Assembly: GCA_964587915.1 (NCBI GenBank)
Contig: CAZPMK010000021.1
Span: 1-27,229, forward strand
Length of the DNA: 27,229 nt
Source: CAG-177 sp964587915
Lineage (GTDB): Bacteria; Bacillota; Clostridia; Oscillospirales; Acutalibacteraceae
Direction of reading: 5' to 3'
Shown here piece by piece: positions 1 to 8,953 of the stretch (position 1 is its first letter; each line of letters opens with the position of its first letter). The notes below the pieces were generated by a model. It saw nothing but the letters and a program-made list of their open reading frames with translations. It had not been told where the DNA came from and made no database searches. A program made the translations under genes and the position numbers.

Positions 1-81
1 CGTGAGGTTATTATAACATAAATTTCGGCGTATGAGCAACAAAAAATAAGTTTTTTTGCGTTTTTCTCTTTAATTATTTAA

Positions 82-87
82 TATAAT
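82..87 (+). promoter_or_regulatory. Probable -10 box for the nnr-metH run
   Basis: A perfect TATAAT lies about 30 nt before the first start codon at 118, in a T/A-rich leader. No good -35 hexamer sits at 16-18 nt; the nearest, TTGCGT at 56-61, gives a 20-nt spacer. The start codon follows an AGGGGTG ribosome binding site. The call rests on the -10 match and its position only. Confidence 0.45.
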
Positions 88-117
88 ATGTTAAACTAAA
101 AACATAGGGGTGATTTC

Positions 118-1665
118 ATGTTTGTCGTAACAAGCAATCAAATGTATCAGGCGGAATGCAACGCCGTAAAAAGAGGCACGACCTTCCCGAAGCTCATGGA
201 GGATGCGGGAATCGCCTGTGCCGATATTATCATAAAGAATTACTGCATCGGCAGACAAAAGCCCGCCAAAGTTCTCGTTATCTGCGGAAAGGGCAAAAAC
301 GGCGGTGACGGTTTTGTTGCCGCTCGCAGACTTTGGGAGCACGGCTGTTCCGTTACGGTAATGCTTGCCTGCGGAGAGCCTAAAGCCAAGGATGCTGCAG
401 ACAATTATGCTCTGCTCGAGAGTGCAGCTATCGAATGCTTTGAATATAAAGATGATCTTCCCTTATACCGTGACCTCATAAACCGCTCCGACATAATCGT
501 TGATGCCGTTTTCGGCACGGGATTTTCAGGGAAGCTCGACCCTGCTCTTACCCGTCTTGCAAAGGCGGTGAATGCTTCCTCTGCCAAGGTTGCCGCAATT
601 GACGTTCCGAGCGGTGCAAACTGCGACAGTGCCTCAATAGAGGGAGCGGTATTCAGAGCGGATTTGACCGTTGCAATATCGGCTTACAAGCCCATACATA
701 TAATGAAGCCCTGCTGTACCGTATGCGGCAGAGTTACCGTTGCGGATATCGGCATACATGAGGAGGATTTCGGCAAGCTCGACAGCGTTGCCTGTCTCAC
801 CTACGATGCACGAGACATTCAAAAAATGCTCCCAAAACGCAAGCCGGTTTCCAACAAAGGAACCTACGGTCATGCACTTTGCGTTTGCGGAAGTATGAGA
901 ATGACGGGTGCCGCCTGCCTTGCCGCAGGAGGAGCGATGAGAAGCGGAGCAGGACTTGTTACCCTTGCCTTTCCTCAAAGTGCTTATGCAGGTATAGCTC
1001 CGAAGCTCACCGAGCCGCTCCTTTTACCGCTTGATTCAAACTTTGAGGGCACTTTTTCCTTTAATGCTCTCGGCGATATATTCGATGCCTCAAAGAGAGC
1101 CACCGCCGTGCTTTTGGGCTGCGGCATGGGCTTTAACAAGGATACCACACGCCTCACGCTGAATTTTATCAAAGAAATAAAAAAGCCCGTAATAATTGAT
1201 GCGGACGGCATAAACGCACTGAGCACAAATATAGATATATTGAAAGAAGCTCAGGCTCCGATTATTCTCACGCCGCATCCGGGCGAGATGAGCCGTCTGT
1301 GCGGTAAAAGCATTGCGGAAATTGTTGCGAATCCCATTGCCGCCGCATATGAATTTTCAAAGGAATACGGCGTTACGCTTGTTCTCAAGGGTGCAAATAC
1401 AATAGTTTGCGGATGCGACCCGATGAGAATTTACGTAAACCCGACAGGTAACGCAGGTCTTGCAAAGGGCGGAAGCGGAGACCTTCTTGCCGGCATGATG
1501 ATTTCTCTGCTTGCACAGGGAATGAAGCCGTTTGATGCCGCCGTATGCGCCGTATATCTTCACGGACTTTGTGCCGATTCGGTAGCCGAAAAATCTTCGA
1601 TGCGAGGTATGCTCCCGAGCGACGTTATGAATTATCTTCCTGAGTTTTTTTCAAAATTTGAATAA
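118..1665 (+). CDS. nnr: Bifunctional NAD(P)H-hydrate epimerase / ADP-dependent dehydratase
   Basis: This 515-aa protein has the standard two-domain layout of the bacterial NAD(P)HX repair enzyme. The N-terminal YjeF_N epimerase half carries GKGKNGGDG at residues 57-65. The C-terminal ribokinase-like dehydratase half carries HPGE at 387-390 and GGSGD at 451-455, with D455 the expected catalytic aspartate. The family epimerises R- and S-NAD(P)HX and dehydrates the S form using ADP, restoring NAD(P)H in the cytosol. The ATG at 118 follows an AGGGGTG ribosome binding site. It leads a same-strand run extending to metH, although nothing links it metabolically to those genes. Length and motifs are typical, and no defect is visible. 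Confidence 0.95.
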   Translation: MFVVTSNQMYQAECNAVKRGTTFPKLMEDAGIACADIIIKNYCIGRQKPAKVLVICGKGKNGGDGFVAARRLWEHGCSVTVMLACGEPKAKDAADNYALLESAAIECFEYKDDLPLYRDLINRSDIIVDAVFGTGFSGKLDPALTRLAKAVNASSAKVAAIDVPSGANCDSASIEGAVFRADLTVAISAYKPIHIMKPCCTVCGRVTVADIGIHEEDFGKLDSVACLTYDARDIQKMLPKRKPVSNKGTYGHALCVCGSMRMTGAACLAAGGAMRSGAGLVTLAFPQSAYAGIAPKLTEPLLLPLDSNFEGTFSFNALGDIFDASKRATAVLLGCGMGFNKDTTRLTLNFIKEIKKPVIIDADGINALSTNIDILKEAQAPIILTPHPGEMSRLCGKSIAEIVANPIAAAYEFSKEYGVTLVLKGANTIVCGCDPMRIYVNPTGNAGLAKGGSGDLLAGMMISLLAQGMKPFDAAVCAVYLHGLCADSVAEKSSMRGMLPSDVMNYLPEFFSKFE

Positions 1666-1677
1666 GGATTGATTGCT

Positions 1678-2196
1678 TTGAAAAAAACTCTTGCGGCACT
1701 CACGGTACTCGTTCTTCTGCTCAGCACGGGCTGTAACGCCTCACCCGCCGTGCCGACCGCTCCACCGACTGCTCCCGAAAAATTTGAATCCACCGTCACC
1801 GCCGCCTTTGACACGCTCGAAATTACCGCCGTACTTACAAAGGAATCGTCATCATGTTATACTCTTGACATTCGCTCGCCCGAAATTTTAGAACCGCTCA
1901 CGCTGAGATATTCCGACGGCAATTGCTCCGTTGAATACGACACTCTGAGCTTTGAAGCGAATTTGGCACGGTTTCCGCAAACCGAATTCGGTGCATTTTT
2001 GACCGATGCACTCACCTGCGTATATGACGGAATTGACATCGGCACTTCATATTCAGACGAAATATGGAAATACACGGGCACGGTAAACGGCAGTATATTC
2101 ACGCTTACTCAATCGGCGGACAGCGGCGAATGGCTCGAATTTACGCTTAACGACAAGCTGATTCATGTTGTTTTCAGTGATTTTCGGACATTATAA
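1678..2196 (+). CDS. Small lipoprotein of unknown function
   Basis: The product is about 172 aa and starts with a classic lipoprotein signal peptide: KK, a hydrophobic stretch, then the lipobox LLSTGC. A proline/threonine-rich linker follows (PTAPPTAPE). The remainder is a soluble extracytoplasmic domain with alternating polar and hydrophobic beta-rich stretches, and no recognised motif. The TTG at 1678 is preferred over the TTG at 1669 because AAGGA (1664-1668) then lies 9 nt upstream and the product begins MKK. It starts 12 nt after nnr, so the two are probably cotranscribed. No function is assigned; it resembles lineage-specific clostridial lipoproteins. Confidence 0.8.
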   Translation: MKKTLAALTVLVLLLSTGCNASPAVPTAPPTAPEKFESTVTAAFDTLEITAVLTKESSSCYTLDIRSPEILEPLTLRYSDGNCSVEYDTLSFEANLARFPQTEFGAFLTDALTCVYDGIDIGTSYSDEIWKYTGTVNGSIFTLTQSADSGEWLEFTLNDKLIHVVFSDFRTL

Positions 2197-2230
2197 TAAA
2201 GCCGTATTCGGCAACAGGAGAAAATAAAAA

Positions 2231-2680
2231 ATGCAAATTACATTCAGAAAATTCAAGGAAAGTGACCGTGCGGATTATCTCCGTATGGCAAATTCTTTTT
2301 ACTCACCGCCTGCCGTGCTTCACGAGCCTGATACGGCGGTATTCAACGCAAACTTTGACGAAGCGATAAAGCCCGACGGCAAGCTGCTGGCATATATCGT
2401 TGAAGCCGACGGAAAAACCGCAGGCTTCGGTCTTTCGTCCTTTAAGTTTGAAACGGAGGTCGGCGGAACGACTCTGTGGCTTGAAGAGCTGTATATTGAG
2501 CCGTCATACAGAGGAAAGGGCATCGGCGGCAAGTATTTTGATTTTATGAAAAGCGAATATTCAGGCACGGTAAAGCGTATCCGTCTTGAGGTCGGTGCGG
2601 AGAATTTCGGTGCAATACGCCTTTATGAGCGTAACGGCTTTGAATTTCTCGATTACCGCCAGATGATAATTGACTATTAA
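2231..2680 (+). CDS. GNAT-family N-acetyltransferase
   Basis: This 149-aa protein is a single GNAT domain. The acetyl-CoA pyrophosphate-binding motif A is visible as YRGKGIGG at residues 93-100, preceded by the strand LEELYIEP. It ends with an E-x-N-F-G-A-x-x-L-Y-E-R-N-G-F segment typical of GNAT motif B. The family transfers an acetyl group from acetyl-CoA to an amine; the substrate cannot be predicted. The ATG follows AGGAGA with a spacing of about 9 nt. It sits 34 nt after the lipoprotein gene and 34 nt before the mannosidase gene, in the same transcription unit. Confidence 0.9.
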   Translation: MQITFRKFKESDRADYLRMANSFYSPPAVLHEPDTAVFNANFDEAIKPDGKLLAYIVEADGKTAGFGLSSFKFETEVGGTTLWLEELYIEPSYRGKGIGGKYFDFMKSEYSGTVKRIRLEVGAENFGAIRLYERNGFEFLDYRQMIIDY

Positions 2681-2714
2681 ACGCCGAAAATTCACGGCAG
2701 AACGAGGTTGAAAA

Positions 2715-3992
2715 ATGAAGCTCCCCGAATGTGTAAAAGCAAGAATGGACGATTATTGCAAAAAAATTGAAGCATACAGTCCGAAGCTCGCAAGGCTGTA
2801 TCGCAACTGCTATCCCAACACCCTTGAAACGGCAACTGAATTTCTCGATGACGGCACCGTATTTGTGCTCACGGGTGATATCCCTGCCATGTGGCTCCGC
2901 GATTCCACCGCAGAGGTGTCGCATTATATGCCCCTTGCAAAGGAAAACGAGGATATTCGCAGCATAATCAAGGGCGTAATTCTCAGACAAAGAAAATATA
3001 TCGCCGAAGAGCCCTATGCAAACGCTTTCAAAAAAGAGGCGAACGATTATGAGCCGTTCGGCGATTTACCGAAGAACAATCCGATAGTTTGGGAAAGAAA
3101 ATATGAAATTGATTCTCTGTGCTATCCCGTGAGACTTACATATCTTTATTGGAAAACTACGGGCGATGCCTGCGTGCTTGACGACAGCTTTGCCGAATGT
3201 GCCGAAACGATAATTTCTCTTTGGAAAACGGAACAGCATCATTTTGAAAAATCCCCATACCGCTTTTTCAGGGACACAAGGCGTTACAATGACACCATAC
3301 ACAACAACGGCATGGGTGAGCCGGTGAAATATACGGGCATGACCTGGTCTGGCTTCAGGCCGAGTGACGATGCTTGCAGCTACGGCTATCTTGTTGCCTC
3401 CAATATGTTTGCAGTCGTTGCTCTCGGATATCTTGCCGAAATGCTTGAAGCGTGCGGTCAAGGTGAAATGTCGAAGCGTGCTCTTGCCCTGCGTGAAGAA
3501 ATTGACACGGGAATTAAAAATCATGCCGTTATTGAGCATGAAAAATACGGAAAAATGTACGCCTGTGAGGTCAACGGAATGGGTGACTATTATCTGTTTG
3601 ACGATGCGAATGTACCGAGTCTGCTCTCCGCCGTGTATCTCGGCTATTGCGATGCGGAGGATGAGATATACCAAAACACAAGACGGTTCATTCTCAGCCG
3701 TGACAATCCGTATTATTATGTCGGAAAATATGCAAAGGGCGTGGGAAGTCCGCATACTCCCGACGGATATATTTGGCATATCGCACTTTCAATGCAGGGA
3801 CTTACCTCAAACAATCCCGAGGAGATAAAGGAAATTCTGCATATGCTTGAAACCACCGATGCCGACACGGGCTATATGCATGAGGGCTTTTGTGCCGATG
3901 ACCCGACAAAATTCACAAGAAGCTGGTTCAGCTGGTCATGTGCGTTGTTCGCCGAGCTTGTTGAACAATGCGTAGATAACGGAATTATATAA
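2715..3992 (+). CDS. GH125 family exo-alpha-mannosidase
   Basis: The 425-aa protein matches the metal-independent alpha-mannosidases of glycoside hydrolase family 125 in length. It shows the family hallmark GDIPAMWLRD at residues 54-63 and aromatic-rich (alpha/alpha)6-barrel segments throughout. GH125 enzymes remove alpha-1,6-linked mannose from the non-reducing end of mannosides by inversion. No signal peptide is present, so it would act in the cytosol on imported mannosides or N-glycan fragments, consistent with a gut habitat. The ATG at 2715 follows a GAGG ribosome binding site. Its place between a GNAT gene and metF gives no pathway clue. Confidence 0.9.
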   Translation: MKLPECVKARMDDYCKKIEAYSPKLARLYRNCYPNTLETATEFLDDGTVFVLTGDIPAMWLRDSTAEVSHYMPLAKENEDIRSIIKGVILRQRKYIAEEPYANAFKKEANDYEPFGDLPKNNPIVWERKYEIDSLCYPVRLTYLYWKTTGDACVLDDSFAECAETIISLWKTEQHHFEKSPYRFFRDTRRYNDTIHNNGMGEPVKYTGMTWSGFRPSDDACSYGYLVASNMFAVVALGYLAEMLEACGQGEMSKRALALREEIDTGIKNHAVIEHEKYGKMYACEVNGMGDYYLFDDANVPSLLSAVYLGYCDAEDEIYQNTRRFILSRDNPYYYVGKYAKGVGSPHTPDGYIWHIALSMQGLTSNNPEEIKEILHMLETTDADTGYMHEGFCADDPTKFTRSWFSWSCALFAELVEQCVDNGII

Positions 3993-4008
3993 CAAAGAGG
4001 AACAGCAA

Positions 4009-4887
4009 ATGAAAATCACCGAAATATTAGCCGACTCCGAGCCGTCACTTTCCTTTGAGGTTTTTCCGCCTAAAACGGAGACCTGCTTTGAGGAGGTCAA
4101 AACGGCAACGGAAAAAATCGCACAACTGAAGCCGTCGTTCATGAGCGTAACCTACGGTGCAGGCGGCGGAACAAGCAAATACACTCTCGATATTGCCGAA
4201 AATATCAAGGAGCTTTACGGCGTGCCTACACTTGCACATCTTACCTGCGTTTCATCAACAAAGGACACCGTAAGGCAAAAAATCGAGGCTATCAAGGCTT
4301 CGGGTATCCGCAACGTCATGGCTTTAAGGGGTGATATTCCCGAAAGTCTCAAGGACTCGCCCCGTGACGCATGGGATTACAAATACGCCGCAGAGCTTGT
4401 CAGAGAGCTTAAAAATACCGATGCGGATTTCTGTATCGGCGGTGCCTGCTATCCCGAAATACATCCCGAAAGCCCGAATCAGGCAGAGGATATAAAGCAC
4501 TTAAAGGAAAAAGTCGATGCAGGCTGTGATTTTCTTACAACGCAAATGTTTTTTGATAACAATCTGCTGTATAATTTCCTCTATAAAATAAGAGAGGCAG
4601 GCATTACGGTTCCCGTAATTGCGGGTATAATGCCGATAACAAATGCCAATCAGGTTGCCCGTGCGATAAAGCTGTCCGGCTCTTTTATGCCTCAAAGATT
4701 CAAGAGCCTTGTGGACAAATTCGGTTCGGACCCCGCCGCCATGAAGCAAGCCGGAATAGCCTACGCCGTTGACCAAATCATAGACCTTTATGCAAACGGC
4801 ATAAGCCACGTCCATGTTTATTCGATGAACAAGCCCGACGTTGCCGAAAAGATACTCGGCAGCCTGTCCGATATAGTAAAAAGATGA
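4009..4887 (+). CDS. metF: Methylenetetrahydrofolate reductase
   Basis: The 292-aa protein is a standard-length MetF, a TIM-barrel flavoprotein reducing 5,10-methylene-THF to 5-methyl-THF for methionine synthesis. It carries FEVFPPKT at residues 16-23, VTYGAGGGT shortly after, the HLTC strand, and the late AGIMPI segment. The ATG follows GAGG about 9 nt upstream. The next gene overlaps its end by 4 nt (ATGA) and encodes the MetH reactivation domain, with metH following. The three genes therefore form a methionine-synthesis module in which MetF supplies the methyl donor for MetH. Confidence 0.96.
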   Translation: MKITEILADSEPSLSFEVFPPKTETCFEEVKTATEKIAQLKPSFMSVTYGAGGGTSKYTLDIAENIKELYGVPTLAHLTCVSSTKDTVRQKIEAIKASGIRNVMALRGDIPESLKDSPRDAWDYKYAAELVRELKNTDADFCIGGACYPEIHPESPNQAEDIKHLKEKVDAGCDFLTTQMFFDNNLLYNFLYKIREAGITVPVIAGIMPITNANQVARAIKLSGSFMPQRFKSLVDKFGSDPAAMKQAGIAYAVDQIIDLYANGISHVHVYSMNKPDVAEKILGSLSDIVKR

Positions 4888-5480
4888 ATATTACCGTTTT
4901 AACAAAAAGCTATCCCCCGCCGCCCGTGAACGAAAGAGAAATTCTGCGTTATGCACGTTGCGGCAAGCCCGACGAAGAAACCGAAAGACTTTTGAAGGGC
5001 TGTATTTCCGAGGCATCGAAGGCTCTGAGCTACAGAGTGTGTTACGCTGAGCTTCCCACCGTGATAAACGGCTCACATTGCGACTTCGGAGCTTTTGAAT
5101 TGAATTCGGAAAAGCTCTCAAAGAATTTATCGGGCTGTGACCGTGCGGTGATTTTTGCCGCCACCGTCGGGAGCGGAATAGACCGCCTGATAACAAAATA
5201 CTCCCGAATTTCTCCCGCAAAATCCGTAATGCTTCAGGCAATCGGTGCGGAACGGGTTGAGGCTCTTTGTGATGCTTTTTGTGATGATATCGAAAAAGAA
5301 TATCAAACAAAAACAAAGCCGAGATTCAGCCCCGGCTACGGTGATGTTCCCCTGCTCATTCAAAAGAATTTTTTTGCCGTTCTCGAATGCGAAAAACGTA
5401 TCGGAGCGGTGCTGAACGAAAATCTGTTTATGTCGCCGTCAAAATCCGTGACGGCATTTATAGGACTTACTAAAAAATAA
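4884..5480 (+). CDS. Stand-alone MetH activation domain protein
   Basis: The 198-aa protein corresponds to the C-terminal activation domain of cobalamin-dependent methionine synthase, encoded here as a separate polypeptide. The AdoMet-binding signature appears as RFSPGYGDVPL at residues 147-157, followed by the conserved tail region with SPSKSVTAFIG. In the family this domain uses AdoMet and an electron donor to re-methylate MetH whose cobalamin has been oxidised to cob(II)alamin. It overlaps metF by 4 nt and is followed after 16 nt by a metH that lacks this domain, so the two products presumably work in trans. Split MetH systems of this kind are common in clostridia. Confidence 0.92.
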   Translation: MNITVLTKSYPPPPVNEREILRYARCGKPDEETERLLKGCISEASKALSYRVCYAELPTVINGSHCDFGAFELNSEKLSKNLSGCDRAVIFAATVGSGIDRLITKYSRISPAKSVMLQAIGAERVEALCDAFCDDIEKEYQTKTKPRFSPGYGDVPLLIQKNFFAVLECEKRIGAVLNENLFMSPSKSVTAFIGLTKK

Positions 5481-5496
5481 CAAGCAAGAGGCGGCC

Positions 5497-7902
5497 ATGA
5501 ATTTCAAAGAATACTTAAAAAACAACATTGTTTATCTTGACGGCGGAACGGGTACTCTCCTCCAGCAAAAGGGGCTTCGTCCCGGTGAGCATCCCGAACG
5601 ACTCAACATCACCAATCCCGATTTGATAACGGAAGTTCATCGGGATTATTTCAACGCGGGCAGTAACGTGGTTTGTGCCAACACCTTCGGTGCAAACAGA
5701 CTTAATTTTTCTTCCGAGGAGCTTGAAGAAATAGTTAAAGCCGCTCTCAAAAACGCCCGTACCGCAAGGGAGCAAAGCACTTTTGCGGGTGAAAAATTCA
5801 TTGCCCTTGACCTTGGTTCAACGGGAAGACTTTTGAAGCCTCTCGGAGATCTCGACTTTGAGGATGCCGTTGAAATCTTAGGTGAAACGGTAAGATACGG
5901 CGAAAAATACGGTGCCGACCTTGTTTTCATAGAAACGATGAACGACAGCTACGAAACAAAAGCTGCCGTACTTGCCGCAAAAGAAAACAGCTCGCTTCCC
6001 GTAATCGTTTCAAACGCTTACGGAGAGGACGGCAAGCTGATGACGGGGGCTTCTCCCGCCGCCATGGTCGCAATGCTTGAGGGGCTCGGCGTTGATGCTC
6101 TCGGTGCAAACTGCTCCTACGGCCCGAAGCAGCTGCGTCCCGTAATTGAAGAACTGCTTGAAAACGCTTCCGTTCCCGTTATTTTGAAGCCCAATGCGGG
6201 ACTTCCGAAATCGGTGGACGGTCAAACGGTATTCGACGTTGAGCCGTCGGAATTTGCCGATGAGATCACCGAGCTTGTCAAAAAAGGCGTTCGGCTCATC
6301 GGCGGCTGCTGCGGTACAACTCCGAAATATATTGAAGCACTCAAAAAGAAAACCGCCGCTCTCTCCCCCGTTCCGCTCACGGATAAGAATATTACCGCCG
6401 TATCCTCGTATACACGCTGTGTAAAATTCGGTAATGACCCCGTTTTAATCGGCGAAAGAATCAATCCCACAGGCAAAAAACGGCTTAAACAGGCTCTTGC
6501 GGAAAACGATTTGGATTACATTCTCTCCGAAGCGGTCGGACAGCAGGAAAAGGGCGTTCACATTCTCGATGTCAACGTAGGCCTACCCGAAATAAACGAA
6601 GCCGAAATGCTCGAACGAGTGGTTTGTGAGCTTCAAGCCGTAACGGATTTGCCTCTCCAAGCCGACACCTCCGATATTGCCGCAATGGAGGCGGCTCTCC
6701 GTCGTTACAACGGCAAAGCGATGATAAATTCCGTAAACGGAAAAGCTGAAAGCATGAGTGCGGTTTTCCCGCTCGTTAAAAAATACGGCGGTCTTGTTGT
6801 TGCTTTGACGCTCGATGAAAACGGTATTCCCGAAACTGCCGACGGCAGAGTTAAAATCGCCGAAAAGATAATATCAACTGCAAAGGAATACGGCATCGAA
6901 AAGAAAAATCTTATATTTGACACTCTTGCAATGACGGTCAGTGCCGATGAAAACGCCGCCGTCACCGCACTCGATGCTCTGAGAAGGATAAAAACACAGC
7001 TCGGCTGTCACACCTCACTCGGTGTTTCAAATGTTTCCTTCGGTCTGCCCGGCAGAGATACCGTGAACAGTATTTTCTTTTCCCTTGCTTTGGAAAACGG
7101 TCTTTCCGCCGCCATTATGAATCCGTATTCCGCCGAAATGATGAAAACCTACTACGCCTACCGAGTGCTGAAAGGGCTTGATAAAAATTGCTCCGACTAC
7201 ATTGCCCACGGCGATTTGGTTGCCTCTGCCCCATCCGCTCCCGCAGTATCAAAAACGGTTTCCGACACCGCTGAATACCGCTCCGAGCTGCAACACGCCG
7301 TAATCAAGGGCTTTAAGGATAAAGCCGCAGAATTGACAAGAGAGCTGTTGAAAAACACGCCTGCACTCGAAATTGTCAACAATGAAATAATCCCTGCCTT
7401 GAACACCGTCGGAGAGGGCTTTGAAAAGAAAACGGTATATCTTCCTCAGCTTCTCATGAGTGCCGAAGCCGCAAAAAGTGCTTTCAATGTTATAAAAGCC
7501 TCCATGAGCGACGACAAAAAATCGGGCGGAAAGGCGGTTATAGTAATCGCAACCGTTAAAGGAGACATACATGATATCGGAAAGAATATCGTAAAGCTCC
7601 TGCTTGAAAACTACGATTTCACCGTAATTGACATGGGAAAGGACGTTTCTCCCGAGGATATCGTCGAAAAAGCGGTGGAAGTTCACGCAGATTTTGTCGG
7701 GCTGAGTGCCCTTATGACAACAACGGTTCCCGCCATGGAGGAAACAATCGCATTGCTTCACAAGAAGGCTTCGTGGTGCAAAATAATCGTCGGCGGTGCA
7801 GTACTCACCCGTGAATACGCCGACATAATAGGTGCCGACAAATACGCAAAGGACGCCATGGAAAGTGTCCGATATGCTGAAGCTCAGCTCTCAACCAAAT
7901 AG
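5497..7902 (+). CDS. metH: Cobalamin-dependent methionine synthase, lacking the activation domain
   Basis: The 801-aa protein has the MetH domains in order. The N-terminal homocysteine methyltransferase domain has zinc ligands C206 (NCSYGP) and C271/C272 (GGCCGT). A pterin-binding barrel follows, beginning near GERINPTG (about residue 320). Next comes a helical cap, then a C-terminal cobalamin-binding Rossmann domain with DIHDIG at 690-695, where H692 is the expected cobalt ligand. It transfers the methyl of 5-methyl-THF to homocysteine in the cytosol. The usual fourth (AdoMet activation) domain is absent and is encoded by the gene immediately upstream. The ribosome binding site is GAGGCGG. 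A rho-independent terminator follows directly. Confidence 0.96.
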   Translation: MNFKEYLKNNIVYLDGGTGTLLQQKGLRPGEHPERLNITNPDLITEVHRDYFNAGSNVVCANTFGANRLNFSSEELEEIVKAALKNARTAREQSTFAGEKFIALDLGSTGRLLKPLGDLDFEDAVEILGETVRYGEKYGADLVFIETMNDSYETKAAVLAAKENSSLPVIVSNAYGEDGKLMTGASPAAMVAMLEGLGVDALGANCSYGPKQLRPVIEELLENASVPVILKPNAGLPKSVDGQTVFDVEPSEFADEITELVKKGVRLIGGCCGTTPKYIEALKKKTAALSPVPLTDKNITAVSSYTRCVKFGNDPVLIGERINPTGKKRLKQALAENDLDYILSEAVGQQEKGVHILDVNVGLPEINEAEMLERVVCELQAVTDLPLQADTSDIAAMEAALRRYNGKAMINSVNGKAESMSAVFPLVKKYGGLVVALTLDENGIPETADGRVKIAEKIISTAKEYGIEKKNLIFDTLAMTVSADENAAVTALDALRRIKTQLGCHTSLGVSNVSFGLPGRDTVNSIFFSLALENGLSAAIMNPYSAEMMKTYYAYRVLKGLDKNCSDYIAHGDLVASAPSAPAVSKTVSDTAEYRSELQHAVIKGFKDKAAELTRELLKNTPALEIVNNEIIPALNTVGEGFEKKTVYLPQLLMSAEAAKSAFNVIKASMSDDKKSGGKAVIVIATVKGDIHDIGKNIVKLLLENYDFTVIDMGKDVSPEDIVEKAVEVHADFVGLSALMTTTVPAMEETIALLHKKASWCKIIVGGAVLTREYADIIGADKYAKDAMESVRYAEAQLSTK

Positions 7903-7908
7903 CAAAAA

Positions 7909-7946
7909 CCGCCCTGCATTAAGTATGCAAGGCGGCATTTTCTTTT
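7909..7946 (+). terminator. Strong rho-independent terminator after metH, probably bidirectional
   Basis: The arms CCGCCCTGCAT (7909-7919) and ATGCAAGGCGG (7925-7935) form an 11-bp stem with one mismatch around the loop TAAGT. The T-rich tail CATTTTCTTTT follows. On the minus strand the opposite flank reads GGTTTTTGC, so the hairpin probably also stops transcription of the converging hydrolase gene that ends at 7948. Confidence 0.9.
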
Positions 7947-7947
7947 A

Positions 7948-8889
7948 TTATGCGTTGAGCTTGCTTTCGCTCCATGCGGCAATATCCTGATATACTTTGA
8001 TATTGTCCGTTTCGTTGAGAATTTCGTGTCTCATATGCGGATAGAGCTTTATCGTTACATCCTTTTTGCCGGCATTTTTAAGGTCATTATGCACCTGCTT
8101 TATGCCCGAGCCGTATTGACCGACGGGATCATCCTCACCGGCGACAAGGAATATCGGCAGCTCCGCACAGACCTGTTCAAACCAATCCTTACCCGAAACA
8201 CGGTTGAGCACGGTAAATAAATCTCTGTAGCCTGCGGCAGTGAAAAGGAAGCCGCAATGCTCATCGGCAATGTATTTTTTAACCTGTTCGGTATCGGTGC
8301 TGAGCCAATCGAACGGTGTTGCGGGATTCTCGATTTTTTTGTTGTATGTACCGAACGCCAGCTTATCAATAAACTTGCTCTTGTGACGGCTTCCGTGGAG
8401 CTTTGCAACAGTATTTGCAATCATTATCGCCACGGGTGCGGCGGGATTCTTACCGCTCGTACCGCAGATTACGGCTCCCTTTATTCTTTCGTCCTTGCCG
8501 TAACGGCGGATATACTCTCTTGCGATAAATGAACCCATGCTGTGACCGAAAAAGATGAGCGGGGTATCGGGATATTCCGACATTATAAGCTCCGTGAGTG
8601 CCCTTTCGTCCTCAACAAAAGCATCCCAACCGTCCTTTTCACCGAACCAGCCAAGCTCACTTTCGTTCTTTACGGACTTACCGTGACCGATATGGTCATC
8701 CACAAGAACGGCAAAGCCTCTTGCACAAAGGAATTTTGCAAAGTCCTCATAACGTTCGCCGTGCTCCGCCATTCCGTGAACGATTTGGAATACCGCCTTT
8801 ACGCCCTCGGCGGGAGCCCAACACCGTGCGAACACATCGGCTACACCCGATTTTGACGGCACGGTATATTCCTTTCTGATTATTTCCAT
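7948..8889 (-). CDS. Alpha/beta hydrolase, monoacylglycerol lipase-like
   Basis: The protein (313 aa from the chosen start) is an alpha/beta-hydrolase of the lysophospholipase/monoglyceride lipase type (Hydrolase_4). The oxyanion strand reads VHGMAEH near residues 38-44. The nucleophile elbow GHSMG lies at 115-119 with Ser117, the acid is in GEDDPV, and the histidine is in MRHEIL near the C-terminus. It probably hydrolyses an acyl ester in the cytosol, as no signal peptide is seen. The ATG at 8889 is chosen because AAAGGGTG precedes it at suitable distance; an in-frame GTG at 8898 overlaps that site. It converges on metH and stands alone as a unit or follows the MBL gene. Confidence 0.9.
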   Translation of the reverse strand: MEIIRKEYTVPSKSGVADVFARCWAPAEGVKAVFQIVHGMAEHGERYEDFAKFLCARGFAVLVDDHIGHGKSVKNESELGWFGEKDGWDAFVEDERALTELIMSEYPDTPLIFFGHSMGSFIAREYIRRYGKDERIKGAVICGTSGKNPAAPVAIMIANTVAKLHGSRHKSKFIDKLAFGTYNKKIENPATPFDWLSTDTEQVKKYIADEHCGFLFTAAGYRDLFTVLNRVSGKDWFEQVCAELPIFLVAGEDDPVGQYGSGIKQVHNDLKNAGKKDVTIKLYPHMRHEILNETDNIKVYQDIAAWSESKLNA

Positions 8890-8953
8890 TCTGCACACCC
8901 TTTCATTTTTATAATGCTATTTTGTCATTATTTTTTCGCAAACGCAAACAAAA

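Noticed and set aside
634..978. Long opposite-strand open frames within nnr, the mannosidase, metH and the E1 gene
   Set aside because: They lie entirely inside well-supported genes, have low-complexity or unbalanced composition and lack ribosome binding sites; they are shadows.
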